Positions 9,400-18,324 of a stretch of DNA of 64,000 nt are shown here, one piece after another (within the stretch, counting starts at the first letter, position 1; each line of letters begins with the position of its first letter). Source of the stretch: Desulfosporosinus orientis DSM 765 (GTDB lineage: Bacteria; Bacillota; Desulfitobacteriia; Desulfitobacteriales; Desulfitobacteriaceae); NCBI RefSeq assembly GCF_000235605.1, contig NC_016584.1, positions 360,001 through 424,000 on the forward strand. The letters run 5' to 3'. The translations under genes were made by a program, and so were the position numbers. The notes under the pieces are model-generated. The model was not told the origin of the DNA and did no database searches. It was given only the letters and a program-made list of their open reading frames with translations.

Positions 9400-11403
9400 A
9401 TGAAAATATTAATTGTTGATGACCGCAAGGAAAATTTATTGGCTTTAGAAGCTGTCCTTAAATCGCCGGATTATCATCTGGTTTTTGCCAGCTCTGGAGA
9501 AGAGGCCTTAAGGTGTTTATTAAAAGACGATTTTGCCGTAATTCTCCTAGATGTTCAGATGCCCGGAATGGATGGCTTTGAAACGGCTAAACTGATTAGA
9601 GCTCGGAAAAAGAATGAAGATACCCCCATAATTTTTATTACTGCCATCTACCATTCTTCCGAAAATATTACTCAAGGGTATTCCTTGGGTGCTATTGATT
9701 ATTTGTTCAAGCCCTTTAACCCTGAAATGCTCAAATTTAAAATTGAAGCTTTTGTCAAAATTCACTTACATAAGAACAAAGTTCGTAAACAAAATGAATT
9801 GCTTAAGCAGCATGCTCTTAAACTCGAGAGCATGAATAAGAGTCTAGAACGCACGACATCTGATTTGCGTAAAGCCGAGGCACTGGCTGGGGTGATTGGA
9901 GAAACCTCTATTAATTCTGTGATCACCTTGGATGCTTGGGGCAATGTTATTAATTCTAATCCTGCCGTTTTAGAAATGTTTGGCTATGAGCATGGTGAAT
10001 TATTAGGAAAGCATGTCTCAGTGCTCTTCGCTGAAGAATGTTCCTATCTTCCAAACCTCAAAAATAGCCCTATTATTTGTGAAAGAAGTAAAATCCCTGA
10101 AGCTGCTGCTAAGCATAAGAATGGAAGAATATTTCCAGCCGAGATTCAGATTGGTTTAGCGAGTCTTGAGGATCAGCAAATTTTCGTTTGGTCTGTGAGA
10201 GATATTACTGAGCGGAAGCAATTAGAGAAAGAACGAATCGACCGTTACAAAACTCTTGAAACCTTAGTTTTTGAGCGCACAAGTGAGCTGTTTCAAACTA
10301 ATGAAAAACTCAAAAAAGAAATCTTTGAACGGAAAAAGATTGCCAAGCAGCTAAGGGAGACCAGCCTTAAGCTGACAAATATCCTGGAAAGTATAACAGA
10401 TGTCTTCTTCACGCTGGATCATCAGTGGAGATTCATCTTTGTCAATGAAGAGGCAGAAAAGTATTGGTTAAAAGGAAGAGATGAGCTAATAGGAAACAAT
10501 ATCTGGGATCTTTTTCCGGAAGCTCGTTCAGAGTATTACCTTTTTAATAAAGCTCTGAAAAATACGGAAGCGGCACATTTTGAGATTAGAGGATACCATA
10601 CCGATGTGCCTTATGAAGTTCATGCCTACCCATCGGAAGAAGGTTTGTCTGTTTATTACCATAATATCTTTGAGCGCAGGATGTTTGAAAAAGAGATGGC
10701 TCGTTTGGATCGTCTAAATCTTGTAGGACAGATGGCGGCAGGGATTGGTCATGAAATACGAAATCCGCTGACGACAGTAAAGGGATTCCTTCAGTTACTG
10801 GGAGGAAAAGAGGAGTTCAGGCAGTCAAAAGGCTATTTTGAACTGATGATAGAAGAGCTTGATCGAGCAAATTCTATTATTACAGAATTTTTAAGCCTTG
10901 CTAAGAATAAAACCGTGGATTTGAAGCCCTTAATATTAAACGAGCTTATTGAAAACCTCTTTCCGTTAATTCAAGCTGATGCCATGGTTAGCGATAAAGA
11001 AATTAAACTACAGCTGCAAGACGTTGAAACTTTGCCCCTCAACGAGAAAGAAATCCGTCAACTTATCTTAAACCTTGTACGAAACGGAGTGGAAGCGATG
11101 TCAAAGGGCGGGGCGCTAACCATCAGGACCTTTATGGAAGGTGAAGAAATAGTAATGGCTGTACAGGATGAAGGGTGTGGAATCAAGGACGAGGACCTGG
11201 AAAAGGTTGGAACACCTTTTTTTACTACGAAGGAAAACGGTACCGGGTTAGGATTAGCGACCTGCTTTAGCATTGCCGCCAGGCACAATGCCAAAATCGA
11301 CATTGATACGGGATCAACAGGGACGACCTTTTTTGTACGATTTAAGACGCCAACAGAGAAATCAGTACAACGGGTTGAAGAAGGAGTCATGAAGACTGGA
11401 TAA
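9400..11403 (+). CDS. Response regulator / PAS / histidine kinase
   Basis: A soluble 667-aa signalling protein. Order: receiver (1-125) with phospho-acceptor Asp51 in VILLDVQMPGMDGFE, a coiled coil, PAS (~165-275), a coiled coil, PAS (~325-430), HisKA with His451 in GIGHEIRNPLTTVKGF, and HATPase ending in GTGLGLATCFSIAARH. The second half resembles sporulation-type KinA/NtrB kinases. No membrane segment is seen. It is the last gene of the operon starting at 5690, and phosphate from the hybrid kinase could control it through its N-terminal receiver. The output regulator is not in this window. Confidence 0.9.
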   Translation: MKILIVDDRKENLLALEAVLKSPDYHLVFASSGEEALRCLLKDDFAVILLDVQMPGMDGFETAKLIRARKKNEDTPIIFITAIYHSSENITQGYSLGAIDYLFKPFNPEMLKFKIEAFVKIHLHKNKVRKQNELLKQHALKLESMNKSLERTTSDLRKAEALAGVIGETSINSVITLDAWGNVINSNPAVLEMFGYEHGELLGKHVSVLFAEECSYLPNLKNSPIICERSKIPEAAAKHKNGRIFPAEIQIGLASLEDQQIFVWSVRDITERKQLEKERIDRYKTLETLVFERTSELFQTNEKLKKEIFERKKIAKQLRETSLKLTNILESITDVFFTLDHQWRFIFVNEEAEKYWLKGRDELIGNNIWDLFPEARSEYYLFNKALKNTEAAHFEIRGYHTDVPYEVHAYPSEEGLSVYYHNIFERRMFEKEMARLDRLNLVGQMAAGIGHEIRNPLTTVKGFLQLLGGKEEFRQSKGYFELMIEELDRANSIITEFLSLAKNKTVDLKPLILNELIENLFPLIQADAMVSDKEIKLQLQDVETLPLNEKEIRQLILNLVRNGVEAMSKGGALTIRTFMEGEEIVMAVQDEGCGIKDEDLEKVGTPFFTTKENGTGLGLATCFSIAARHNAKIDIDTGSTGTTFFVRFKTPTEKSVQRVEEGVMKTG

Positions 11404-11462
11404 TCCATTGTACTTTGTTTAAGGATTATTTTGGATGATGTATAAATTAGCCGTAAATCAAG

Positions 11463-11516
11463 AAGAGGGAGTATTCAAGGTTGCCGTCGGCATCTTTGAA
11501 TACTCCCTCTTTGAAT
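11463..11516 (+). terminator. Strong intrinsic terminator after signalling operon
   Basis: Stem of about 16 bp (AAGAGGGAGTATTCAA and its complement), works in either direction by shape. A short repeated TTGAATTAATTT follows. Confidence 0.85.
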
Positions 11517-11620
11517 TAATTTTTGAATTAATTGAAAAAAAGACTAAAACAATGACGCGGATCTCTAAGCTAATGATATAATAATACAAAAACCGACAAG
11601 GATTTTCATAAGGTGGGTTT

Positions 11621-14095
11621 ATGTTCATGCGTCAACCAATTCTCAAGCGCCAAGAGATAAACTTAGAGTTTAAAAAACTATTTGATTATCCATTGACAGT
11701 TGCCGTTGCAGCTATGGGCTATGGGAAAACGACTTCCGCGAGAGATTGCCTTAATGATCTTAAGGCAAATTACATATGGATGTCTTGTGAAAGTGATGAG
11801 TCATCTCCTGAGTATATCTGGGACTCTCTTACAAGGCAGCTCTCCAAGACTAATCCGGAGTTTGGCAATCAGCTTCGTAGGTTAGGGTTTCCCGATGATG
11901 CTATGCAAAGAGATAAGGTCTTGAAAATAATCGAAGATCACACTTATATGACAAACACCGTATTAGTAATTGACGATTATCATTTTGTGCACTCGTCCGA
12001 ACTGAACAGTTTAGTGGAAAGAATCGTTCGGGCAAAGATTGAGGGTTTGCATATTCTCATTCTTTCCAGAACTAAGCCGGATATCAGTATGGATGAATTA
12101 ATGCTCAAAGGGTATTGTTATCAGATAAAGAGTAATCTTTTTGAGGTCAGCAATGACGAAATCAAAGAATACTTTCAATTGTATGGTGTTGAAATATCAG
12201 AGGATATGGCAGAGGATGTTTATAATATATCTGAAGGTTGGGTTTCAGCTGTATATTTGATCAGGCAACGTTATGCCGAAATTGGGAGACTTGAACCTGG
12301 AAAAAGTATAGAAGGACTCATTGAAACAGCAGTTATGTCAAGATATTCCGAACGTGAAGTTATGGTTTTGAAATCATTATGTGTACTTGACAGTTTTACG
12401 CCAATGCAGGCTCTCTATGTTACGGAGGACATGGCAACGGAAAGGATTATTCGGAAATTAAGCTACGAGAATTCCTTTATACGCTATGATGAACGTAATG
12501 ATGTTTATCGAATTCATAATATCTTTAAGAGTTATTTACAAACGCTAGTAAATCAACATTCTCCGGACATGAAGCTTAAAGATATGCTTACGCGTTCAGG
12601 TGAATGGTGCTTAGAAAATGGGGATATTCTCTCAGGCTTAAAGTATCTTTTGCAAGCCAAAGAGTACAATCTTATTCTTGCTGAATTTGAGAAAACTCGA
12701 ATTACCCAAGTTATCGATAGCAATCCCAAATATATTTTAGAGTTATTTCGGCGTATTCCTCTAGAGGTGAACTATCGACATCCTATAGGTTATATAACCT
12801 ATGTTGGTTTTTATGTTACGAATGTGGATCGTGAAAAAGGTGCCGGGCTTTTGTCTGAGATTGAGGAATACTACAAGAAGGATGATCGCTTATCTCCCGA
12901 AATGAAAGGACGTATTACAGGGGAGATCGAACTGATACGTGCCTATATACATTTTAATAATATCTTTTTAATGAAAGGTAAATTAACTAGTTCCTATCAA
13001 TTATTGAAAGGCCGTTCTTCTATAGCGAATAAGGACAAAATCGTCACCTTTGGCTCTCCTCATATCCTTTATATGTACTATCATGATATAGGTAAAATGT
13101 TATGGACGGTGGAGTATCTCGAAGATATATTTCCGTATTATCTGGAATTGTCTGGGGGATGTGGGAGGGGCTTTGAATATCAGTTAAGATCAGAATTCTG
13201 TCTAGAAACAGGAGATCTGCATTCTGCCAAAATCTACGCTAAAAAGGCTATTTATAAAGCAAGATCTTTGGAGCAGCTTTCAATTGTCATTTGTTCAAAC
13301 CTAACCCTTGCACGAGTGTATGCAGCAGAGGGTAAGTTTAATGAGGCGTTGGAAATCATGGATGAATTAAGTGCTGAGGTAGAGGTTTGCAGTTGTTCCA
13401 TACTTAAGAGTGCCTTTGATTTATCAACGAGCTATATAGCGGGAATTACTAGGAAAAAAACGGCTTTTACTAGATGGTTGAGGTCTGGAGATATAGAACA
13501 AAGCCATATTTTGTATCAAGGCGTGGGCTTCAATTATATCGTTTATGGTAAGTTTCTTTTATTGGAGAAGAATTATATTAAATTAGAAATACTTTGTGAG
13601 GAAATGCTGCGTGTTTTTTCAAAGTTTAACAACCTGTTAGGCTATCTGCATACATATATCTTATATACTGTTGCTAACCAAACATTGTATGGTGCCTCAA
13701 AAGCAAAAACGACTCTCTTATTAGCCTTAGATATTGGAAGGCAAGACCGTATTGTATTGCCTTTTGCGGAATATGGGATGGAGATTTTGGAGATACTTCA
13801 AACCATGCAAAATGATATAAGAAATGATGAGTATCTTGACAGAATTGTTGCTTATACTTCTCAATATTGTATCAAGTTAAACAGCTTAAATCATTCTCTG
13901 GGTCCTTTGTTAACGAATCGGGAAAAAGAGATACTCGAACTGATGATAAAAGGAAAAACTAATCGAGAGATTGCCTCAGAGCTGTTTATCGCAGAAGTAA
14001 CCGTGAGAAAAAATATTACGGCCGTCTATCGAAAATTAGAAGTGACTGGGCGTGCTTCAGCGGTTCGAAAAGCAATTGAGTTAAAAATAATTTAG
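11621..14095 (+). CDS. MalT-like LuxR-family transcriptional regulator
   Basis: A large (824 aa) STAND-type ATPase regulator. The N-terminus carries a Walker A loop (AAMGYGKTTS, ~30-41), a Walker B-like VLVIDDYHF and the winged-helix part of the MalT family. A TPR-like helical sensor fills residues ~320-740, and a GerE/LuxR helix-turn-helix closes the protein (LLTNREKEILELMIKGKTN onward). Such proteins bind ATP and an inducer, oligomerise and activate a nearby promoter; inducer and target are unknown here. AAGGTGG (11610-11616) serves ATG 11621 or ATG 11627. It is monocistronic, between two hairpins. Confidence 0.88.
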   Translation: MFMRQPILKRQEINLEFKKLFDYPLTVAVAAMGYGKTTSARDCLNDLKANYIWMSCESDESSPEYIWDSLTRQLSKTNPEFGNQLRRLGFPDDAMQRDKVLKIIEDHTYMTNTVLVIDDYHFVHSSELNSLVERIVRAKIEGLHILILSRTKPDISMDELMLKGYCYQIKSNLFEVSNDEIKEYFQLYGVEISEDMAEDVYNISEGWVSAVYLIRQRYAEIGRLEPGKSIEGLIETAVMSRYSEREVMVLKSLCVLDSFTPMQALYVTEDMATERIIRKLSYENSFIRYDERNDVYRIHNIFKSYLQTLVNQHSPDMKLKDMLTRSGEWCLENGDILSGLKYLLQAKEYNLILAEFEKTRITQVIDSNPKYILELFRRIPLEVNYRHPIGYITYVGFYVTNVDREKGAGLLSEIEEYYKKDDRLSPEMKGRITGEIELIRAYIHFNNIFLMKGKLTSSYQLLKGRSSIANKDKIVTFGSPHILYMYYHDIGKMLWTVEYLEDIFPYYLELSGGCGRGFEYQLRSEFCLETGDLHSAKIYAKKAIYKARSLEQLSIVICSNLTLARVYAAEGKFNEALEIMDELSAEVEVCSCSILKSAFDLSTSYIAGITRKKTAFTRWLRSGDIEQSHILYQGVGFNYIVYGKFLLLEKNYIKLEILCEEMLRVFSKFNNLLGYLHTYILYTVANQTLYGASKAKTTLLLALDIGRQDRIVLPFAEYGMEILEILQTMQNDIRNDEYLDRIVAYTSQYCIKLNSLNHSLGPLLTNREKEILELMIKGKTNREIASELFIAEVTVRKNITAVYRKLEVTGRASAVRKAIELKII

Positions 14096-14136
14096 ATTAA
14101 TTAGGAAAAGTATCGTATGAGATAATTTATTGTCTA

Positions 14137-14172
14137 TGGAAAACTCTGCTATGATGATAGCAGAGTTTTCCA
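14137..14172 (+). terminator. Perfect hairpin between LuxR gene and lipoprotein gene
   Basis: A 15-bp perfect stem with a six-base loop (TGATGA). There is no long T run after it; the stem itself ends in TTTTCCA and lies four bases before the AGGAGGG of the next gene. It could be a weak terminator or a translational control hairpin. Confidence 0.6.
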
Positions 14173-14187
14173 TTAGGAGGGATAACG

Positions 14188-14937
14188 TTGGAACTTTTTA
14201 AGAAGTATAAGGGTCTTATCCTATTGCTTTTAATGTCGCATGTTTTTTTAAGTCTTTATGGATGCAGTTTAAACAAGCAATATAGCCAAAAGGAGCAAAA
14301 GGTTCAGGAGGAGACAGCAATAAGTTGTATAGAAGCTATTAATTATGATCTGAATGATATGGTAGATTATTTTGCACCTAATGTTGTTTTTGTGAACATT
14401 CTGCCGGATGGTACAAAGGAAACAATAGAAAACCGGGAAGGACTCATGACCATAATCAGTAACATGATAAAGGATGACGTTAAGTTTTCGGTTGAGACCA
14501 TAAAGCATGAGAATGGGTTAGTTGTCATTGAAGGAAGGGAAACGGATTATTTAACAGAGCTAAAGGAGCTAAAGAAAGGAATAAGATATTCCTGTAGATT
14601 TAGCTTTGATAATGGGAAAATAGGTTACATTGTATATGAAGAAAACAAGGATGATAAAAAATTGCTTGATTCCAGCATTAAAGGAGTAACCGGGATGTAT
14701 TTAGAATCAGACGGTGAAAAGATCAAGATTACGGAATGCCCTGTGGGACAATCTGCAGAAAAATCTGGCTTAAAGCAAGGTGATGTTGTAGAGAGTGTCG
14801 AGGGTATGAAAGTAATAGAGATGAGACACGGAACGGAAGAAGCTGTAAATAGAATAAGGGGACCGGTAGGGACTAAGGTGAATTTATCAATCAGGCGAAA
14901 TAGGAAGCTTTTTGATGTTGAATTATTAAGAAACTAA
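14188..14937 (+). CDS. Lipoprotein with SnoaL/NTF2-like and PDZ domains
   Basis: A predicted membrane-anchored outside protein, 249 aa, with a lipobox ending at Cys26 (LSLYGC). Residues ~40-150 look like a cystatin/NTF2-type fold (NYDLNDMVDYFAPNVVFVN). Residues ~165-248 form a PDZ domain (GMYLESDGEKIKI, then SAEKSGLKQGDVV and GPVGTKVNLSIRR), as in HtrA or S2P adaptors, but no protease domain is attached. TTG 14188 is fixed by AGGAGGG seven bases upstream. Function unknown; PDZ suggests it binds C-termini of exported proteins. Confidence 0.72.
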   Translation: MELFKKYKGLILLLLMSHVFLSLYGCSLNKQYSQKEQKVQEETAISCIEAINYDLNDMVDYFAPNVVFVNILPDGTKETIENREGLMTIISNMIKDDVKFSVETIKHENGLVVIEGRETDYLTELKELKKGIRYSCRFSFDNGKIGYIVYEENKDDKKLLDSSIKGVTGMYLESDGEKIKITECPVGQSAEKSGLKQGDVVESVEGMKVIEMRHGTEEAVNRIRGPVGTKVNLSIRRNRKLFDVELLRN

Positions 14938-15000
14938 GTATACCATTGAGTCATTGGATTGAATTATTGTCGGAAACCAAGAGAAAGGTAAAATATAGTA

Positions 15001-15042
15001 AAGTGAGGGCTTAACCTAATGGTCAAGCCCTCACTTGTTTTA
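15001..15042 (+). terminator. Intrinsic terminator after PDZ lipoprotein
   Basis: Perfect 12-bp stem AAGTGAGGGCTT/AAGCCCTCACTT followed by GTTTTA. Confidence 0.88.
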
Positions 15043-15151
15043 GAGCATGTATGGTTTTCTGAATTAAATAAAAAATTGGCCTTATAAGGAATTAATAGTT
15101 GGAAAATGAGAACTCTATAGTTCAATACAAGATTATTGAAGGTAAATTAAA

Positions 15152-15622
15152 ATGAGATCTTATAAAAAAGGGATACTGTTATATGGATTAATATTTCTAG
15201 GGATCTATATCTGTTTTAGATTTACATATGCTTGGTATATGAACCCTTCATCCTGCAAAAGATGTCACGAAGTTGCTAGGTATCGGATATCTTGGGAAGA
15301 ATCTTCTCACAAGGATTTGGACTGCAAGTTTTGTCATGAAAACAGAGGTCCCTTTCATCGGCTGGATTCAACTTTTCGCGGGCTAAGGGATGTGGCCATT
15401 CATATTAAGGGTGATTACTTTTCCCTAAAGGCTATTTATTATGATTCAAATTGCATCAACTGCCATACAGGGAATTTTAAGCCGGAAACGAATGGGACAA
15501 TTCTTCCGAAAAACCATGCTAAGTATCTTAAGAACGGTGTAGGGTGTAATAATTGCCACAGAGACACCGGTCATAAAAATGGTCTTAATGTTGACGAGAG
15601 GTTTGAGGAGCTGGAAGACTAG
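15152..15622 (+). CDS. Membrane-anchored tetraheme cytochrome c (NapC/NrfH-like)
   Basis: An electron carrier on the outer face of the membrane. It has one N-terminal helix (residues 7-28) and four CXXCH heme sites: CKRCH, CKFCH, CINCH and CNNCH. At 156 aa it fits the short NrfH/NapC type that passes quinol electrons to a reductase. No reductase gene is adjacent. It ends tail to tail with the regulator at 15619, the two stop codons sharing the four bases CTAG. ATG 15152 follows GAAGGT. The partner enzyme is unknown, but the molybdate genes next door make a molybdoenzyme worth considering. Confidence 0.82.
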   Translation: MRSYKKGILLYGLIFLGIYICFRFTYAWYMNPSSCKRCHEVARYRISWEESSHKDLDCKFCHENRGPFHRLDSTFRGLRDVAIHIKGDYFSLKAIYYDSNCINCHTGNFKPETNGTILPKNHAKYLKNGVGCNNCHRDTGHKNGLNVDERFEELED

Positions 15623-16572
15623 ATTTCTACGATGACTTCTCCCATTTGAGAGATATCATACCCTCCAATACCCATTACTTCGTTGCGAAACGCAGGAGAC
15701 TTTAAGATGCTTATCAAAGCCTGAAAATGAGGGCGTTCCAGATCTTCTAAACGAATGACTAGATCATACCGCTCTTTGTGAAGCGGGATAAAATCAAGAT
15801 TAACAAATTGCATAGCAACTTTTTCAATACCCAGTCCTACGTCTGCCTCTCCCCGGGCAACTTTGCTTGCTACAGCAAGATGGGTCATTTCTTCTTCTTC
15901 ATAGCCGAGTACATCATTACGATTAATTCCATTAATTCTCAGTTGTTCGTCCAATAATACCCTTGCCCCGGAGCCTCTTTCTCGATTTACGAAGCGAACG
16001 TCAGATTTAACCAAGTCTTTCCACGTGGCTATATTTTTGGGATTTCCTTTTGCGATATAAAATCCTTCCATTCGGTAAACCAAATTTATGACGCAAGCTT
16101 GATGACCAGGCAATAGTCTGCGTACATAAGGAGTATTATATTCGTTGGAATCACTGTCCCATAAGTGAGCTGTTACCACATTGGCGAGTCCGCGGTATAA
16201 AGCCATGAGTCCGTCAATGCTGCCAATGTAACGGCGCAAGAAATGAATCTGCGGAAATTGTTTTTCTAAATGACGGGTCAAAATGTCAAGCACAATATCT
16301 TGACCGCAGATAACTAAACTTTCATCCCGGTCGAAATGATGACTGTGAGAAAGCTGCTCGTTAATTATGGAGGGTTCTTGAGGAAGAGCAAGGGAATTGA
16401 GGCTTTTGGATTTTTGTTTATAAAGTTCAAGGTCAGCCCCTTCTACGCGAACTTTACGGCCAATCCGATAAGCAGCAAGTTCTCCTCGCTTGATCAGCTC
16501 ATAGACTGTGAACTTGGAAATTTTAAGGATTTTGGCGACTTCTTCGGGTGTATAGGAAATATCAGTGGACAT
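15619..16572 (-). CDS. Molybdate/tungstate-type regulator: excisionase-like HTH + PBP-like domain
   Basis: A 317-aa DNA-binding protein. An excisionase/MerR-like helix-turn-helix occupies residues 5-55 (YTPEEVAKILKISKFTVYEL), and a periplasmic-binding-protein-like ligand domain fills ~85-310 (FVNRERGSGARVLLDEQLR is its core). This PBP-like domain is known from regulators of molybdate and tungstate uptake, and the gene is divergent from modA, so control of modABC by intracellular oxyanion is the likely role. ATG 16572 is preferred over TTG 16578 because AGGAG on the minus strand lies eight bases before the ATG and only two before the TTG. Confidence 0.82.
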   Translation of the reverse strand: MSTDISYTPEEVAKILKISKFTVYELIKRGELAAYRIGRKVRVEGADLELYKQKSKSLNSLALPQEPSIINEQLSHSHHFDRDESLVICGQDIVLDILTRHLEKQFPQIHFLRRYIGSIDGLMALYRGLANVVTAHLWDSDSNEYNTPYVRRLLPGHQACVINLVYRMEGFYIAKGNPKNIATWKDLVKSDVRFVNRERGSGARVLLDEQLRINGINRNDVLGYEEEEMTHLAVASKVARGEADVGLGIEKVAMQFVNLDFIPLHKERYDLVIRLEDLERPHFQALISILKSPAFRNEVMGIGGYDISQMGEVIVEI

Positions 16573-16638
16573 AGCCAACGCTCCTGTCTTCTAAATTCCT
16601 TTAATTCAGTATACTTTGCTTAATGTACTTGCTAATGT

Positions 16639-16668
16639 ATTATAACACATAGTATAATGGCAATGTAA
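16639..16668 (-). promoter_or_regulatory. Candidate promoter of the molybdate-type regulator
   Basis: On the minus strand TTACAT (16663-16668), 18 bases, then TATAAT (16639-16644), reading toward the gene starting at 16572. The -10 is perfect, the -35 only fair. Confidence 0.5.
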
Positions 16669-16676
16669 TTCAGTTA

Positions 16677-16757
16677 TGTTAGTTGTTGTTAGTTTGTGTT
16701 TGTTTGAAGAGAGTATTTTGACTAACTTGACGAAACATTAACTAATATAAACTAATG
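16677..16757. promoter_or_regulatory. Candidate operator region between the regulator and modA
   Basis: AT-rich stretch with repeated TTAGT/ACTAA elements: GTTAGTTGTTGTTAGTTT near 16679-16695, ACTAAC at 16721, and the imperfect palindrome CATTAACTAA...ACTAATG at 16736-16757. The last covers the likely -10 region of modA (TTGACT at 16718-16723, TAATAT at 16743-16748). This is where the divergent regulator would be expected to bind. No footprint is known to me. Confidence 0.45.
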
Positions 16758-16797
16758 TAAAAAGGAACAAACGTACACTAGATGAGGAGGATTTAAA

Positions 16798-17610
16798 GTG
16801 AAAAGATTATCGTGGTTATTTGTATTAAGTCTAAGTTTATTGCTTATATTATCGACAGTTGGTTGTAACTCCCAAAATTCTGAGCAGTCACCGGAACAAA
16901 ACACACCGGTTGCCCAGACGGAAATCATGGTATCCGCTGCAGCCAGCCTGCAAAACGCTATGACGGAACTCCAACAAGACTATGCTCAGAAAAAGCCGGA
17001 TGTTAAGCTGACTCTTAACTTTGGAAGTTCTGGCAAACTTCAACAGCAAATTGAACAAGGTGCTCCTGCTGATCTTTTTCTTTCTGCAGGACAATCTCAG
17101 ATGGATGCCTTGGAAGAAAAGAATTTGCTGGTTAAAGACAGCCGAATCAACTTATTAAGTAATGACTTAGTAATAGTCGCAGGGAAGGACAGTACTAAAG
17201 TAAACTCTCTGGAAGATCTTTCCGAAGATGATGTTGAAAAAATTGGATTAGGTACGCCGGAATCTGTACCTGCTGGAAAATACGCCAAAGAGGCTTTAAC
17301 AAGTCTCAACCTTTGGGATTCATTAAATTCTAAATTTGTTATGGCCAAGGACGTAACTCAGGTTTTAAATTATGTTGAGACAGGCAACGTCGAGGCTGGA
17401 TTCGTATATTCCTCGGATGCTCAAGGGTCCGATAAAGTTAAAGTTGTTATGGCTCTTCCGGAAAGCAGTCACAAACCCATTGTTTATCCTGCAGCTATTA
17501 TCTCTTCTACAAAAAATCTACAGGCTTCCCAAGATTTTCTTAATTACTTACAGGGTTCGAATGCAAAGCAAGTCTTTGCTAAATACGGTTTCAAAACACC
17601 AGCTAAATAA
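16798..17610 (+). CDS. modA: Molybdate ABC transporter substrate-binding lipoprotein
   Basis: Captures molybdate (possibly tungstate) outside the cell for the ModBC channel. The 270-aa precursor has a signal peptide and lipobox ending at Cys23 (LSTVGC). The oxyanion-binding marks are AAASLQNAMTEL, NFGSSGKLQQQIEQGAPADLF and VETGNVEAGFVYSSDA, all typical of ModA. The start is GTG 16798 with GAGGAGG eight bases upstream. It is first in modABC. A second ModA sits at 20986, and the two share only family-level similarity, so they are not a recent duplicate. Confidence 0.93.
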   Translation: MKRLSWLFVLSLSLLLILSTVGCNSQNSEQSPEQNTPVAQTEIMVSAAASLQNAMTELQQDYAQKKPDVKLTLNFGSSGKLQQQIEQGAPADLFLSAGQSQMDALEEKNLLVKDSRINLLSNDLVIVAGKDSTKVNSLEDLSEDDVEKIGLGTPESVPAGKYAKEALTSLNLWDSLNSKFVMAKDVTQVLNYVETGNVEAGFVYSSDAQGSDKVKVVMALPESSHKPIVYPAAIISSTKNLQASQDFLNYLQGSNAKQVFAKYGFKTPAK

Positions 17611-17628
17611 ACTTGCCGGGGGAGTCCT

Positions 17629-18324
17629 ATGGATTTTAGCTATACACCCATAATTCTATCATTAAAAGTTGCCTTTGCGGCAGTTATTATTGTGACTTGT
17701 GTTTCCATACCTTTGGCAGGTCTCATGGCCAAAAAGGATTTTTTGGGTAAAGACGTTGTAGAGTCAATTATAACCTTGCCCTTGGTTTTACCTCCATCAG
17801 TTATTGGGTTTATGCTCTTGGTGGTTTTTGGAAAGAATGGTCCTATAGGAAAGCTGCTTGAACACTGGTTTCACACCAGAATTGTTTTCACCTTAGCGGG
17901 AGCTGTAGTAGCGGCTTCGGTGGTCTCTCTGCCGTTGATGTATCAATCTGTGAAAGTCGCCATGGAGAACGTCGATCAAAATCTTGAGAAAGCTGCCCGC
18001 ACCTTAGGTGCTAAAGAGTTGAAAATATTTTTTACGATTACTCTGCCTTTAGCATGGAACGGAATTCTGGCAGGTTTAGTGTTAGCCTTTGCCCGTTCGC
18101 TTGGGGAGTTTGGCGCCACATTGATGATTGCAGGAAATATTCCCGGTAGGACTCAAACCATGCCATTGGCAATATACTTTGCCAATGAAGCGGGGGATAT
18201 GAGGCAAGCCAGTATCTTGGTCATTATTATGACAATATTTAGCTTTATGGTGATTTATGGTCTAAATCGCTGGGGAAAAGGGTCGCACCGAGTTTCCCAA
18301 AAAGGAGGTCGGGATCATGCTTAG
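17629..18324 (+). CDS. modB: Molybdate ABC transporter permease
   Basis: Membrane channel subunit, 231 aa, with five to six helices and the EAA loop that contacts the ATPase (EKAARTLGAKELKIFFTITLPLA). LPLVLPPSVIGFMLL and FARSLGEFGATLMIAGNIPG are ModB marks. GGGGGAG precedes ATG 17629. It overlaps modC by eight bases, so the two are translationally coupled. Confidence 0.94.
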   Translation: MDFSYTPIILSLKVAFAAVIIVTCVSIPLAGLMAKKDFLGKDVVESIITLPLVLPPSVIGFMLLVVFGKNGPIGKLLEHWFHTRIVFTLAGAVVAASVVSLPLMYQSVKVAMENVDQNLEKAARTLGAKELKIFFTITLPLAWNGILAGLVLAFARSLGEFGATLMIAGNIPGRTQTMPLAIYFANEAGDMRQASILVIIMTIFSFMVIYGLNRWGKGSHRVSQKGGRDHA

